Shown here: positions 41,109 through 50,945 of the stretch, piece by piece
How the letters are laid out: each line of letters opens with the position of its first letter
How positions within the stretch are numbered: the stretch's first letter is position 1
Source: Diacronema lutheri
Lineage: Eukaryota > Haptophyta > Pavlovophyceae > Pavlovales > Pavlovaceae
Assembly: GCA_019448385.1 (NCBI GenBank)
Contig: JAGTXO010000001.1
Location: 124,001-188,000, forward strand
Reading direction: 5' to 3'
Length of the DNA stretch: 64,000 nucleotides
Position numbers and translations under genes: made by a program
The notes under the pieces: model-generated
What the model was told of the DNA's origin: nothing
What the model saw: only the letters and a program-made list of their open reading frames with translations
Databases searched by the model: none

Positions 41109-44100
41109 TCATTTGCGGCCGTGTTCGTGAACGCCCGGGAGGCGCTTCTGACTTTTCGCGCCCGGCTTGATGTGCGCCGGCGGGTTGAGGACAAAGGCGC
41201 CGTCATCGTCTTCCACCTCGTGCTCGCCTGCCTTATCGCGCGTTGGGTCCTTGCCTTTGCGCTTCTTCTTGGCCGCGACGTTGCCGCCTGCGCGTTATCG
41301 ATCAGCGGGCGGTGCGCGCGCAATGCAGGCGCCAATGCATCAAACACTTGGGCAAGAAGGACGGCCCGGCCTGCAGCCAAGCGCACGTCGCCCACGCGCA
41401 TACCACGCAAGGCATACCTTTGAGCGCTGCCAGCTTCGGCCACTTGTTGACGTAATTGAGGAAGTCCATCATGTCTTGCTCGCTCTGCGCGATCAGCTGA
41501 GTTATGGGCCGGAGCTGCCCCAACGCGTAGGAGGCGAGCTCGCTTTGCGTAAACGTGATGTCGCGCGAGCTGCTGGGGGCCGATCTGTCGACAATGCGGC
41601 CTCGCTCGCGGAGCAGCCACTCTGTGAACACGCCGGCGCGCTGCGCGAGTGGCGGCGGGCGCGCGTGGCGGTGCGAGACGTCGGGCGATCCGTGGCGATC
41701 ATGAGCCGTTGCACGCTGCGCTGGTGCGCGTCGCGTAAAAGATTACCTTTGCGTCCGTGTGGCTGTTCGCCAGCCATATGGGCGCGACCTGGGTTGTGAC
41801 GAAGGCAGTGAGGCTGCCGACGTCCTCCGTGCCGGCCGAGAGCAGCATTTGGTAGACTGCGAGCTGATGCCGGCACGGAAGCCCAGAGCAGCTCGGCAGC
41901 TGGCACGTGCAGCTCGAGATGGTGACCTCGTGCGAGATGTCGTCCGTGAGTTGCCCGAGATCGGAGTGCAGGACGTATGGTGGAACCACACGCACATCAA
42001 TGCCGTTTAGCAGCGCGTCTTGCGCAGCCTCCTCCTCGTCCTCGCCACGCGTTAGCTCGACCGCGCCGATCACCTGCACACGCCACTTGGTCGATGTCGA
42101 CAAGCCCTGCGCGCTGCCGCCCGCGCCGCCCACGTCGGCTTGCGTCACGCAATAGTTAAGCGAGAGGCTCGCCTGCTTACGCACCCGCATCAACGCGTGC
42201 GGCGTGAGGATCTTTGCGAGCAAGTTCTTCACGAGCGCAACATCGAAGTTCATAGGCAAGCCCTGCGTGTAGGGGTGAAAGGGGGAAGGATTAGGTGGAG
42301 AGGGTAAGGAGGGAAAGGGCGGGTGGGACATGCGCGAGGCGCGCGGCGCGCGCGAGTGCTGAGGATGCAGGGCGCGCGCGGATGCTGCTGCACGTGCGCT
42401 CACATGGACCAGCGCGACGCGCTCGTTCTTCATCTGCTTGACGATGGCCTGGTTGTCCTCAAAGCGCTCGAGCTTGTCAAACAGCGTAGCGAGGTTGTCC
42501 GAGTTGCGGATGATGTGCGAGAAAGCGCTGTGCAACGCCTCAGCGCGCTGCGTCGAGTGGATGCCGAGCGTCAGCTTTTGCCACGTCCAGCGCGCCGCCC
42601 ACTTTGACGCGCGAGTTCCGAGGTTGGCGAGCCATTTGAGCGCCTTGCGGCGCTCGTCATCCGAGCCACCTCGCGAGCCGGTCGCGAGGTTGGTGAGAGC
42701 GACCCAGTCTCTGTGAAAGTCATCGACCGACCGGATGTCTGTCTTCTTCGCGATCGACCAGAACTTCGACACGAACGTGCGCCACTCCTTCTTGTCGCGG
42801 ATGAGTCCGTGCATGTGCTTGTAGACGTTGGTGTAGATGTGGTACACGCACAGCAGGTGCACCGTGCCCGCCTTGCTGAAGACAGTCTCTATCGCGCCCG
42901 CCATGCCGACGTCGCCGTCTGTGAAGATGACGGAGGGCGGCGAGAGGTGCTTGGCAAACTGCTGGAAGGCCCAGGTGAAGGACTCCTTCGACTCACCCTC
43001 GTCGACGAGCGAGAAGGCGATAATCCGCGTGTCGCCGTTCTCGTCGACGGACGTCCAGCAGCCAAGCTTACACCGGTACTTGTTAGTGCCGTGCTTGGTG
43101 TCGTAGAGCACGACCTTGGCGTCGCGGAGCGCGGCCCATCGCTCGGCGCCGCCATCGGCCACCCAGAAGGCGGCGACCAGCTCGTTGGACAACGACAGCT
43201 TGAGCTCGTGCGCGCAGCCCGTGCAGCGCTCCCGCTCGCGCAGCCGCTCGCTGAAGAGCTGCACGTCGAACAAGTTCTCCTCGTTCGTGCCGCGGCAGAA
43301 GCAATTGTAGATGTCGTCGGCATTCCACGTCTTTGGAATCTGCTTGGCCTCGGCCTCGCTCGACAGCACCTTGTTTATGTCGGACCCCGACAGCCCACCG
43401 CGTCGCAGCGCCTTGCCGAGCTCTGTGAGCGAGTTTGGGATCTTGCCCTTGCCTGCGGCCGCGAGCGCGTTTGCCGCCTTCTCGCCCAACGGGTCGGAGA
43501 GTGTGTGGTCGGAATGGGTGAAGTTGGCGTTGAGGATGGCCCAGCCCTGGAGCGATTCCTCGAGGAAGATGAAGAAGTTGCACTTCTCGCAGCGGTCGCC
43601 CTTGGCCGTGGTTGCGCGTGCCGTCGCCCCGCTCGGGGCCGCCTTTGCGTACCAGCAGTTGAGGTAGCGCTTGGCTCCCGCTCTGCTTGTCGGGCGCCGC
43701 ACCGATGTCGTGAAGACGAGCCTGAAGCCGTTCCGGAGCGCCCACGCCTGCAAGCAATTGTTCGCGTCCTCAAATTTGGGCCACGGACCCCTCGGCAGGT
43801 CGGAGGGCACCTGGATCTGGAGCTTGTCGAAGGCCGCGTTGACCGCAACGAGCTCGCGGCGCGGGTCCTTGATCTCCGCGAAGTCATCCGCGGCGGCAGC
43901 GGCGGCAGTGGCGACGGCGGCGGGTGATGCGGCGGAGGGCGACCGGCTTAAGAGCCGCGGGCTCGACCGCGTCGGCGTCGGCGACTTGCCGCGGCCCTCC
44001 TGCCGCGTCGGCGACGTCATCGCCGGCTGCGCCGGCGGCAAAGGGCTTGGCGACGCTGTTACGCGACGCGGCGACACCAGCGGCGAACGCGGCGATGACG

Positions 44101-44173
44101 GCGCGGATGACGGGCCGCCCGTCGCGTAGAATAGGCTGGCCGCCGCGCGACCAAACATGGATCCGAGCGGCAT
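41109..44173 (-). CDS. MULE transposase (FAR1-like DNA-binding, DDE, SWIM zinc finger)
   Basis: Minus-strand exons 44173-42404, 42262-41747, 41619-41418, 41287-41109; 888 aa (a start at 44158 is possible). After a Ser/Pro-rich leader, residues about 130-240 form a FAR1/WRKY-like zinc region (CLQAWALRNGFRLVF, RCEKCNFFIFLEES, HSDHTLSDP). The catalytic MULE domain has DAKVVLYDTKHGTNKYRCKL, a second acidic motif IFTDGDVGMAGAIE and LCVYHIYTNVYKH. A SWIM finger follows (CTCQLPSCSGLPCRH). The tail is lysine-rich (GNVAAKKKRKGKDPTR) and ends GRK. The last two exons are inferred from AAG|GTAATC and AAAG|GTATGC donors and clean frame joins; without them the protein would stop soon after the SWIM finger. 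The start lies within the right TIR. Confidence 0.88.
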
Positions 44174-44507
44174 CACGCTGCGCGCGGCGCGGCGCGGGCG
44201 CGCGGCGCGGCGCGCGCGGGCGCGCGGCGCGCGGGCGCGCCGCGCGCGGGCGCGTGTGAGCTCGGCGCAGAGCGCGATCGGGCGGCGCGGTGCGCGCGGC
44301 GCGGTGCGCGCGGTCGGCGTGCGCGCTGCGCCGCGCGCCGCCGCGCGTCGCGCGCTGCCGCGCGTCGCGCACCTTTTTCGCGCGCGCGCGCTGCGCCGTT
44401 AGCACTAGTCTCTTGGCCTGAAGAGACAGTCTCCAGCTTATGGCGGCTGGAGATAGTCTCCCCGGGAGATTATCTCCCCAGGAGATTATCTCGTTGCACG
44501 ACGGGCG
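44166..44507. repeat. Right terminal inverted repeat of the MULE
   Basis: Reverse complement of 40457-40803 apart from a few length differences in the GC-rich interior; overlaps the first codons of the transposase. Confidence 0.92.
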
Positions 44508-44516
44508 CAAAATACC
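44508..44516. repeat. Right 9-bp target site duplication of the MULE
   Basis: CAAAATACC, same orientation as the left copy. Confidence 0.95.
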
Positions 44517-45763
44517 CATGTGTCTTGGCAATGTCGTTTTTGAGAGTGAGTTGAGTGTTGAGTTGAGAGAACTCTCTTGTCGTGCTCAGCTGCGTGTGCT
44601 GTGGCTGCGCGGCGGCCCGCCCACCGCCGCCGCGCTGCTTGCCGCGCGCTGCGCGGGCATCGGACGTGCGGCGGCCGCACGGCGGCCGAGCTGCGCCGCC
44701 TCATCCGTGGGCGTGCCCGCGCGGGTGCGCGCGGCGGCGCGGCGTCATGCGCGCTGCTGCGGCTCGGCCGGGCCCGCTTCGGGCCCGGCGGCGCGGCGCG
44801 CGTGCTCGGGCTGGCTGAGCCGCCCCGCGGTGTGGCTGCAGCCGGCCGACCGGGCGCTGCACCACTCGCAGCTGCGGCGCTGGCCCAGCGGAGGCGCTTG
44901 GCCGTCGGCGTGGCGCCGCGCGTCGGTGAGCTCGAGCCGCTCGCGCCGCCGCCCGGAGCGCCGCGGCTGGCGCCACGGCGGCGCGCGCCACGGCCATCGC
45001 GCCGTGAGCCGCCAGCACCAGCGCCGGCGCTGGGCGCGGCTGTGCCTGCGGTGGCGGCAGCGGCGGCTGCTGCGCCGCCGGCCGTGCGCGCGCCACGGCC
45101 GCGACCGCCGCGTCCGCTGCGCCCGCGTCGCCCGCCGCGCGCGCCGCGCGCGTCGCGCGCGCCGTGCCCGTCGCCGCCGCTGCCGCCGTCGTCTGACGTG
45201 CCGGCCTCGTCGGCGCCCTCCTCGTCCTCCTTGTGCTCCTGGTGGGTGCGGAGCGCGCGCGCCCAGCCTTGCTTGACGCGCTCGAAGCGGCCGCGCTCGG
45301 ACGTGATGCGCTCACGCATGCCGAGGTGGTCGGCGACATGTCGAGCACGTCGTGGTAGATGTTGCGCGCTGCCGTCCAGTCGCGGTGGTAGAGCGTGCCG
45401 CACGTGTCGCACCGCGCCGCCCGCCACGCGCCGCGACCGCCCGCCGCCGTGCGCGCGTACGGCTGCAGCGTGCCGGCGCAGCGCTGCACCGGCCGCGGCC
45501 CGCCAGCCGCGGCTGGGCCAGCCGCCGCCGCCGCCGCGGGCGCGCCGGTGGCGTCCGCGGAAGGCGCCGCGCTCCGAGCGGGCGCGCCGCGCTTCACCTC
45601 GCGCAGCTCCGAGCAGCAGCCGGGCGGGGGGCGGCCTCCACTGCAGCGCAAGCTCGGGCTGGTGAGCGCGGGCGGGGGCGCGATGAGCGCTGCCGCTCGA
45701 GACGAGCGCGAGGCGCGCCACCGCGCCCGCCTCCTCTTCTTCGTGATGAGCGTGCGGTGGCAA
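44508..45763 (-). pseudogene. Fanzor/TnpB-like RNA-guided nuclease fragment, frameshifted (copy 1)
   Basis: The minus strand at about 45650-45343 encodes a TnpB-like C-terminus: CCSELREVKRG, then RCAGTLQPY, then CDTCGTLYHRDWTAARNIYH, the zinc ribbon plus the final RuvC Asp motif (RDxxAARNI). Coding signal then shifts frame: from 45335 on, GMRERITSERGRFERVKQGW and an acidic/Gly tail (HKEDEEGADEAGTSDDG) parallel the tail of copy 2. A one-base loss between the two blocks explains the shift. The upstream part has TSPSLRCS but no clear glutamate motif and no RuvC-I. I read it as an inactivated, truncated Fanzor relative; a sequencing error could mimic the frameshift. Its 3' end abuts the MULE. Confidence 0.55.
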
Positions 45764-45887
45764 TTACCGTTGGCGCGATATACGCGCGCTCGCGGCCGGC
45801 GCGCGGCTGGGCAGCGACGCACCGCCGCTGGCGCTGCGAGCGGAGGTGGCACGGCGCATGCCGCGAGCACGGCGGCGCGGCTCTGCG

Positions 45888-47029
45888 TTAGCACGGCCGA
45901 GCGCGCGCTCGACGCCGGCGATGGCCTGCTCGCGCGACGCCCGTCACCGTCGCCAGCGCGCGGCGCGCAGCGTCCGGCGCGGCCGGCAGAGCGCGCGGCG
46001 ACGGACGTGGCGGCGTGGTAGAAGGGCGCGAGCGCGCCGGTGGCGCGGGCATTGGAGAGCGTCCACCGCGCGCGCGCGCCAGCTCGCGCGCGCCCGCGTG
46101 CCACGCGCACAGCGCCGCGCCGAGAGCGCGATCGTCCGAACGCGCCGTGAGCTCGAGCAGCCTGCGCGCGGCGAGCAGCCGGTCTGAGCGGGCGAGCTGC
46201 GCCTGCTGCTTCGTCACGATCTCGCGCAGCCGCAGCATACGCGACGCGTCGCTCGCCGAATCGGCGGTCGACGGGCGCGCGAGCAGGGCGGGTGGCGACG
46301 GCGCGGCCGGCGCGGCCAGCCCAGGCGGCGCGGGCGGCGGCAGCGGCAGCGGCTGCGTGTAGTGGCGGTGCTGCGGCGGGTGCTGCGGCATGGCCAGCTG
46401 CGCGGCCGGCTGAGAGAGCGGTGGCTGCGCCCACTGCGCCACCTCCGCCGAGGGGCTGTGGGAAGGACCCCTTGGCCTTTCCCCGCCCGGCTGGGCGGGC
46501 GCCGATGACGGCGGCACCGCTGGCCCAAGCGGCGCGCATGCCGCACGCGCGAGGGGCGAGCGCGGATCCGCGCGAATGCACGCCACGCGCGCCGCGGCGC
46601 TTGCGGCGCCGCTCTGCAGCGCGCCGCCGTCAGCGGCGCCAAACGGGGCGCGGCCAGCAGGAGGCGGCGGCGATGCGGGCGGCGCGGCTGCGGGCGGCGG
46701 CGGTGGAGGAGGAGGAGATGGCAGCGGCGACGCTTGCCGCTGCCCAGCGCTCTCGCGCGCGGCGGAGCGGACAGATTCACCGAGACAGCGGGCGCGGCGC
46801 GCGGCGCGTCGAGCGCGCCGCCGCCGGCCGGCCCAGCCGAGATGGCGAAACGCGGCGGTGCGCCGTCATCCGCGTCCCACGGCCCGAGCGCGTCCCCCGC
46901 CGCGCTCGGCTCTGCCCAAGCCGGCGCACGCGCCGTGCGCACGCCCGCGGGAGGCGCGCGGGCGTCGGCCACCGCCGCGCCGAACGCCGTGCTGAGGAGC
47001 GCCTCGAGCACGTGGACGCGCAGCTGCAT
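45888..47029 (-). CDS. Hypothetical protein, Pro/Ala-rich with a helical segment
   Basis: Tentative minus-strand model: exons 47029-46781 and 46613-45888 (intron TCG|GTGAAT...CTGCAG, phase 0), 324 aa. It begins MQLRVHVLEALLSTAFGAA, continues through a proline-rich region (MPQHPPQHRHYTQPLPLPPP), then a helical stretch (SRMLRLREIVTKQQAQLARS, LLAARRLLELTARSDDRALG, AALCAWHAGARELARARG). The composition is more protein-like than either shadow frame. The 3' end is uncertain: the stretch after ARELARARG is Pro/Arg-rich, and another frame resumes at AIAGVERALGRANAE. No family recognised. Its start is only 28 bp from that of the plus-strand Fanzor-like fragment. Confidence 0.42.
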
Positions 47030-47057
47030 GCTGTAGACGTACGCGTCCAGATCGGCG

Positions 47058-48248
47058 ATGGACGAGGCGCGGCTTGGCGAGGCGCAGAGCGCCAAGGTGC
47101 TCGACGCGAAGAGATTCGTCGCCTTCCACCGCGCGAGCGCGTCGGTGCGAGAGCGCGCCGCCGAGCACGTGTACGACGCGCCGGCGCGCCGCAAGGAGCG
47201 CTGGCGGCGCGACAGCGGCGGGCGGTCCAACGCGGCGCGCGTCGCCGAGGCGCTCATCGCGGCGCACTGCGTCGACGGCGTGACGCGCGACCGGCTGCTC
47301 GTGTGCGTGGGCAAGTGGCTGCACGACCACAAGGGCGCGCAGCCCAAGGGCGCGCCGCCCGCCTTCCAGGTGGGGCTGCTGCGCGAGCTGCGGCGGCGCG
47401 GCGTCGCGGCCGTCTTCGTGCCCGAGCCGTACACGTCGATGCATTGCTCGATGCCGCGGCGCGCCGGGGGCGGCAGGCTGCAGCGCTGCGGCGCGGTGGT
47501 CGCGCAGGATCCACGCCTGCCCGTGGCCAAGGGCGGCACGCGCACGGTGCACGCGCTCGTCGTCTGCCCGACGTGCAACGGCGGCAAGAAGCCCGTGCAC
47601 AGCGATTACAACGCCGCGCGAAACATCTTCTACGACGTGCACGACAGTGCGGCGCACGCGGCCGGGCGCGACACCACGTCGACGCCTGAGCGCTTTGCCC
47701 TCGTGCTCGCCTGGTGGGAGCGCGGCGAGGTGTGGGAGCTTGAGGAGCGCATGGTGCACGGCGAGGGCGACGATTGCGACGACGAGGGCGGCGGCGGCGA
47801 CGAGGGCGACGGCGACAGCGACGGCGACGACGGCGACGGCGGCGACGGTGACGGCGACGGCGACGGTGACGGCGACGGCGACGGCGACGGCGGCGGCGGC
47901 GGCGGCGACGACGATGACGGCGACGACGGCGGCGGGCGCGGCCGCGGTGGCGACGACGGCGGCAAGCGCGGCGGCGGTGGCGGCGGCGGCTCTCGCGCCC
48001 GCACCCCCGCCCGCGGAGCTGCGGGGGCCAGTGCCGGCGGCGGCAGCGCGCGCGATCCGAAGCGCGGGCCGGCGTTGACGCACGGCCGAGCCGCGCAGCG
48101 GTCGACACTACGCGGGCTCTTCCCGGGTCGCGCGCGGCGGAGACGCGTGCCGCGCGCGGCACGCCCGTCTACGCCGTCGCCCACGGCCGAGCGCGTCGCA
48201 CCAGCCGGCCCGCACGCACGAGCTGTGCGGATCACGGTCGCTCGCTAG
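47058..48248 (+). CDS. Fanzor/TnpB-like RNA-guided nuclease, C-terminal half (copy 2)
   Basis: ORF of 396 aa. Arg-rich helical region (SVRERAAEHVYDAPARRKER), then LVCVGKWLHDHKGAQPKG, FQVGLLRELRRRGVAAVFVP, EPYTSMHCS, RLQRCGAVV, VVCPTCNGGKKPVHSDYNAA and RNIFYDVHD. The TSxxCS, CPTC and SDYNAARNI series is the TnpB/Fanzor zinc ribbon with the last RuvC aspartate; the Glu in PEPYTS lies where Fanzors place their relocated RuvC-II glutamate (family knowledge). The first RuvC aspartate and the N-terminal lobe are not found upstream, so this is either a truncated copy or the last exon of a longer gene (an acceptor-like TCCAG ends at 47048). The last 140 residues are acidic/Gly low complexity. Such genes encode OMEGA-type nucleases in eukaryotes. 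Confidence 0.62.
   Translation: MDEARLGEAQSAKVLDAKRFVAFHRASASVRERAAEHVYDAPARRKERWRRDSGGRSNAARVAEALIAAHCVDGVTRDRLLVCVGKWLHDHKGAQPKGAPPAFQVGLLRELRRRGVAAVFVPEPYTSMHCSMPRRAGGGRLQRCGAVVAQDPRLPVAKGGTRTVHALVVCPTCNGGKKPVHSDYNAARNIFYDVHDSAAHAAGRDTTSTPERFALVLAWWERGEVWELEERMVHGEGDDCDDEGGGGDEGDGDSDGDDGDGGDGDGDGDGDGDGDGDGGGGGGDDDDGDDGGGRGRGGDDGGKRGGGGGGGSRARTPARGAAGASAGGGSARDPKRGPALTHGRAAQRSTLRGLFPGRARRRRVPRAARPSTPSPTAERVAPAGPHARAVRITVAR
47775..47935. repeat. GACGGC/GGCGAC microsatellite in Fanzor-like copy 2
   Basis: Hexamer-type repeats encode an alternating Gly-Asp tail; similar but shorter Asp/Gly coding follows the same domain in copy 1. Confidence 0.85.
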
Positions 48249-48535
48249 TCGCTACGGCTCGTCGGCGCGCGTCACCTGCGCCGGCGGCCTCGGCGCTGTC
48301 CGCTCCGGCCTCGTCTCGAGCCGCCTGCCCGCTGCTCGCCGCCCGAACGCCGCCGCAGCAACGCTGCGCGTCTTGCTCCCGCGCTCGCCATTCGACGAGC
48401 TCCCTCACAAGGACATCCATTCGAAACGGCCCGCGCTGCACTCGGAGCGCTCTACCGAGCCCTGATGGGAAATTTGGCTTGACCCGCTCGCTATGCGCGT
48501 CCCAAAAACGTACCGCCACCAGCCGCGCCGCGTGC
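48249..48535. other. Intergenic, 3' of CCDC61 and of the Fanzor-like ORF
   Basis: 287 bp between converging genes. A minus-strand frame reads through it with moderately protein-like composition (RFWDAHSERVKPNFPSGLGR), out of frame with CCDC61; no family recognised. Confidence 0.3.
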
Positions 48536-50862
48536 TCAGTCCATCGCTTTGGCCTTGCGCAAAAAGTCTTGCAGCGCGGAGAGGCGCGAGTCGATGTCCT
48601 TGATGTCCACGCGCGCGCCCGCCCCGGCCTTGGCACCCGCACGGCCCGCGCCTGCGCCTGCGCCGCACGCGGCACGGCGGAGGCGGGCTAGCGCGATCAC
48701 GATGGGCGCTCGCTCGCTGCGCGCGCGGCGCGGCGCGCGCACCGTCGCCTCCTGCCACGTTGGGCGCGCCCGCCACGTTCTCCTTGCGCGCGCGCGCGCT
48801 CGCGAGCAGCTCGGGCTCCGATTCCGATGAGCGCGACGAGCCGCCGTCGGACGCGCACTCGACTCCGGACGCGCGTGCGCGCGGTGCTGGCACGGCGCGC
48901 ACGCGTGCGGCGCCGAGCGTGCTCACGCCGGGCACGCGCACGGCGCGGCGGCTCGGCTCGTCCGCATCGCCGTCCGAGTCCGTCGCCGACGACTCGCGCG
49001 CGCCGGCGTGCGCCGCGCGGCCGTGCGCGCGCGGCGCGCCGGTCGAATCGGCGGTCGCTAGCGCGCGCGTCGGCGGGCGGGGCGCGGGCGGCCGGCCGCG
49101 CGCGCCGTCGGAGCCCACGCGCGCGCCATCGTACGGCCGCGGCGAGAGGCGCGCCGACCGGTCGCGCGCCCCGCCGGCGGCCGCGCCGTCGCGTGCGCGC
49201 GCGCCGACCGGCGACGACGCGGCGCGTCCAAACGCAACGGCGGCGCGCTCGCGGCCGGCCGCATCGCCGCCGCGGCTGCCGGACGGCGACGGCGACGGCG
49301 ACGGCGACGAGCGCCGCTCGCGCCAGCCACGCTCGCCGCCCGCGCCGCCGTGCGCGCGCTCGGTCGACGGCGCGCGCGACGACGGCGCCGAGCGCGGCGG
49401 CGCGCGCGCTCCGCCGTACGATGGCTGCCGCGGCTCAGGCCGGTGGACGTGGCGCGGCTGGTACAGGTGCGGCGAGACGGCGCGCGACGGCGCGCGCGAC
49501 GCGGGCGCGCTCCCGGCGCGGCGCGGCGCCGGCTGGCGCGGCGACGGCGAAAGCGCCGACGGCGCGCGCGACGAGGCGGGCGACTGCGCGCGGCTGCCCG
49601 TGCGCCCGGCTGAGCCGCTGCGCGACGGCGCGCGCGACGAGGCGCGCGAGCCGACGGGCGTGCGCACGCCGCTGGCCGCACCTCGCGCCGCCGCGCCGCG
49701 CGTGCCGCCGCTCACCGCCGTCGCGCCTCCGCCCCCTCCGCCCTTGGCGCGGAGCCACGCGAGCTCGGACGCGGCGGAGCGCAACCGGAGGCGCATCGCG
49801 CTCTCGCCCTGCGCCGCGCGCTGCGCGTCGAGCAGCGCGGCGTCGCGCTCGCGCAGCGCGCGGCGCAGCTCGCGCGCGTGCGCCTCGCGCCCGTCCGCCA
49901 CCTCCGCCTCGAGCGCCCTCAGCCGCTTGCGCAGCGCCTTGGCGTCGGCGGCGGCGGCCGCCCGTCGCTCGGCTTCGGCGGCGAGCTCGCGCGCGGCGGT
50001 GCCGTCGGGCGCGCCGTCGGCGTGCTCGCTCGCGAGGCGGGCGCACTCGCGCTTGATCGCCTTCACCTCGCGGTGCGCCTCGCGCCGCACCGTCTCGAGC
50101 GCCTCCTCGAGCTGCGCGTTCGCGCGCCGCAGCTCGTCGTACCGCGCCTCGAGCTCGGCCGCGTCGCCCAGCCGCCGCTCGGCCGTGCGCGCGTCGGCCG
50201 TGCGCTTCTCGAGCTTGGCGCGCAGCTCGGCGCACTCGCGCTCGAGGCGCGCGCACTCTGCCGGCGCGCGCCCGCCCCCGCGGCGCAGCGCCTCCACCTC
50301 GGCGCGCAGCTCGCGCAGCTGCGCGCGCATCTGCGCCGCCGACGGTGCGAGCTCAAACGCGAGCGGCAGCGGGTAGTGCACGCGGTCGTATTCGGCGACG
50401 TACGTGATGATGAGGTAGCGCTTTGACGAGGTGGACGATGGCGCCGCGCCGTCCGCCGACGACGCGTGCAGCCGCTTAGACTTGAGCAGCTCGAGGTCGG
50501 CGGGCGTGAGGAGGTCGAGCGACAGCGAGTCGGAGCCGCCGCACACCGCCGACCGGAGCATCTGCGCGAAGACGCCGAAGCGCTTGAACGAGCCCGTCTT
50601 GTGCGTAATCTCCTCCACGTCTGCGCGCCGCGCGGGCCTCGCGCTGAGTGCGCGGCGGCGCGCCGCGGCGGCGCGCCGCGCGCCGCGCGCCGCGCGCGCG
50701 CGCGCCGCGCGCACAAGCGGCGGCAAATGTCGCCTTCCAGCGGTCGCCGTTGGTCACGAGCTCGCACGCGACGTCGAGCTCGTCCCCACGCACGGCCACG
50801 GACACCACGTACGGCTGCCCGTGCAGCATGAGCTGCGCCTCCTCGCCCCAGGCCTCCGCCAT
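48536..50862 (-). CDS. CCDC61: CCDC61/VFL3 basal-body coiled-coil protein
   Basis: Minus-strand exons 50862-50715, 50620-48743, 48657-48536; 715 aa. The N-terminal XRCC4/SAS6-like head is clear: FAAAY joined to VEEITHKTGSFKRF, SLDLLTPADLELLKSKR and RYLIITYVAEYDRVHYPLPL. A long coiled coil (residues about 130-330) and a Ser/Arg/Pro-rich basic tail follow, ending with the conserved C-terminal helix DIKDIDSRLSALQDFLRKAK. CCDC61/VFL3 orients basal bodies and associated fibres, so the organism is or can be flagellated. Both introns start GTGCGC; the last has two in-frame acceptors 6 bp apart (48658 and 48652), giving a possible two-residue variant. Confidence 0.9.
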
Positions 50863-50945
50863 CGAGCCCGGCGGCACACCGAGGGTGTGAAGACCGTTGG
50901 CCCGCGGTTGCCCCTGCTCAAACGCACGCTACGCGCCAAAAGCGC
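50863..50945. promoter_or_regulatory. Bidirectional promoter, CCDC61 / mitochondrial RRF
   Basis: 83 bp between divergent starts; GC-rich, no TATA box, with CAAACGCACGCTACGCGCCAAAAG near the RRF start. Confidence 0.5.

Larger units (their letters stand above)
40457..44507. mobile_element. Complete Mutator-like (MULE) DNA transposon
   Basis: A 4051-bp element bounded by perfect 9-bp target duplications and nearly identical terminal inverted repeats of 347 and 342 bp that begin CGCCCGTCGTGCAACGAG. It contains one four-exon transposase gene on the minus strand. Nine-base duplications and long TIRs are hallmarks of MULEs. Near identity of the TIRs, an intact transposase and intact duplications imply recent insertion. 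It sits 103 bp upstream of the start codon of the HicA-like membrane gene. Confidence 0.93.

Noticed and set aside
48249-48535. Minus-strand ORF with protein-like stretch (RFWDAHSERVKPNFPSG)
   Set aside because: Its frame overlaps the last CCDC61 exon out of phase, no start or splice site is convincing, and no family is recognised.
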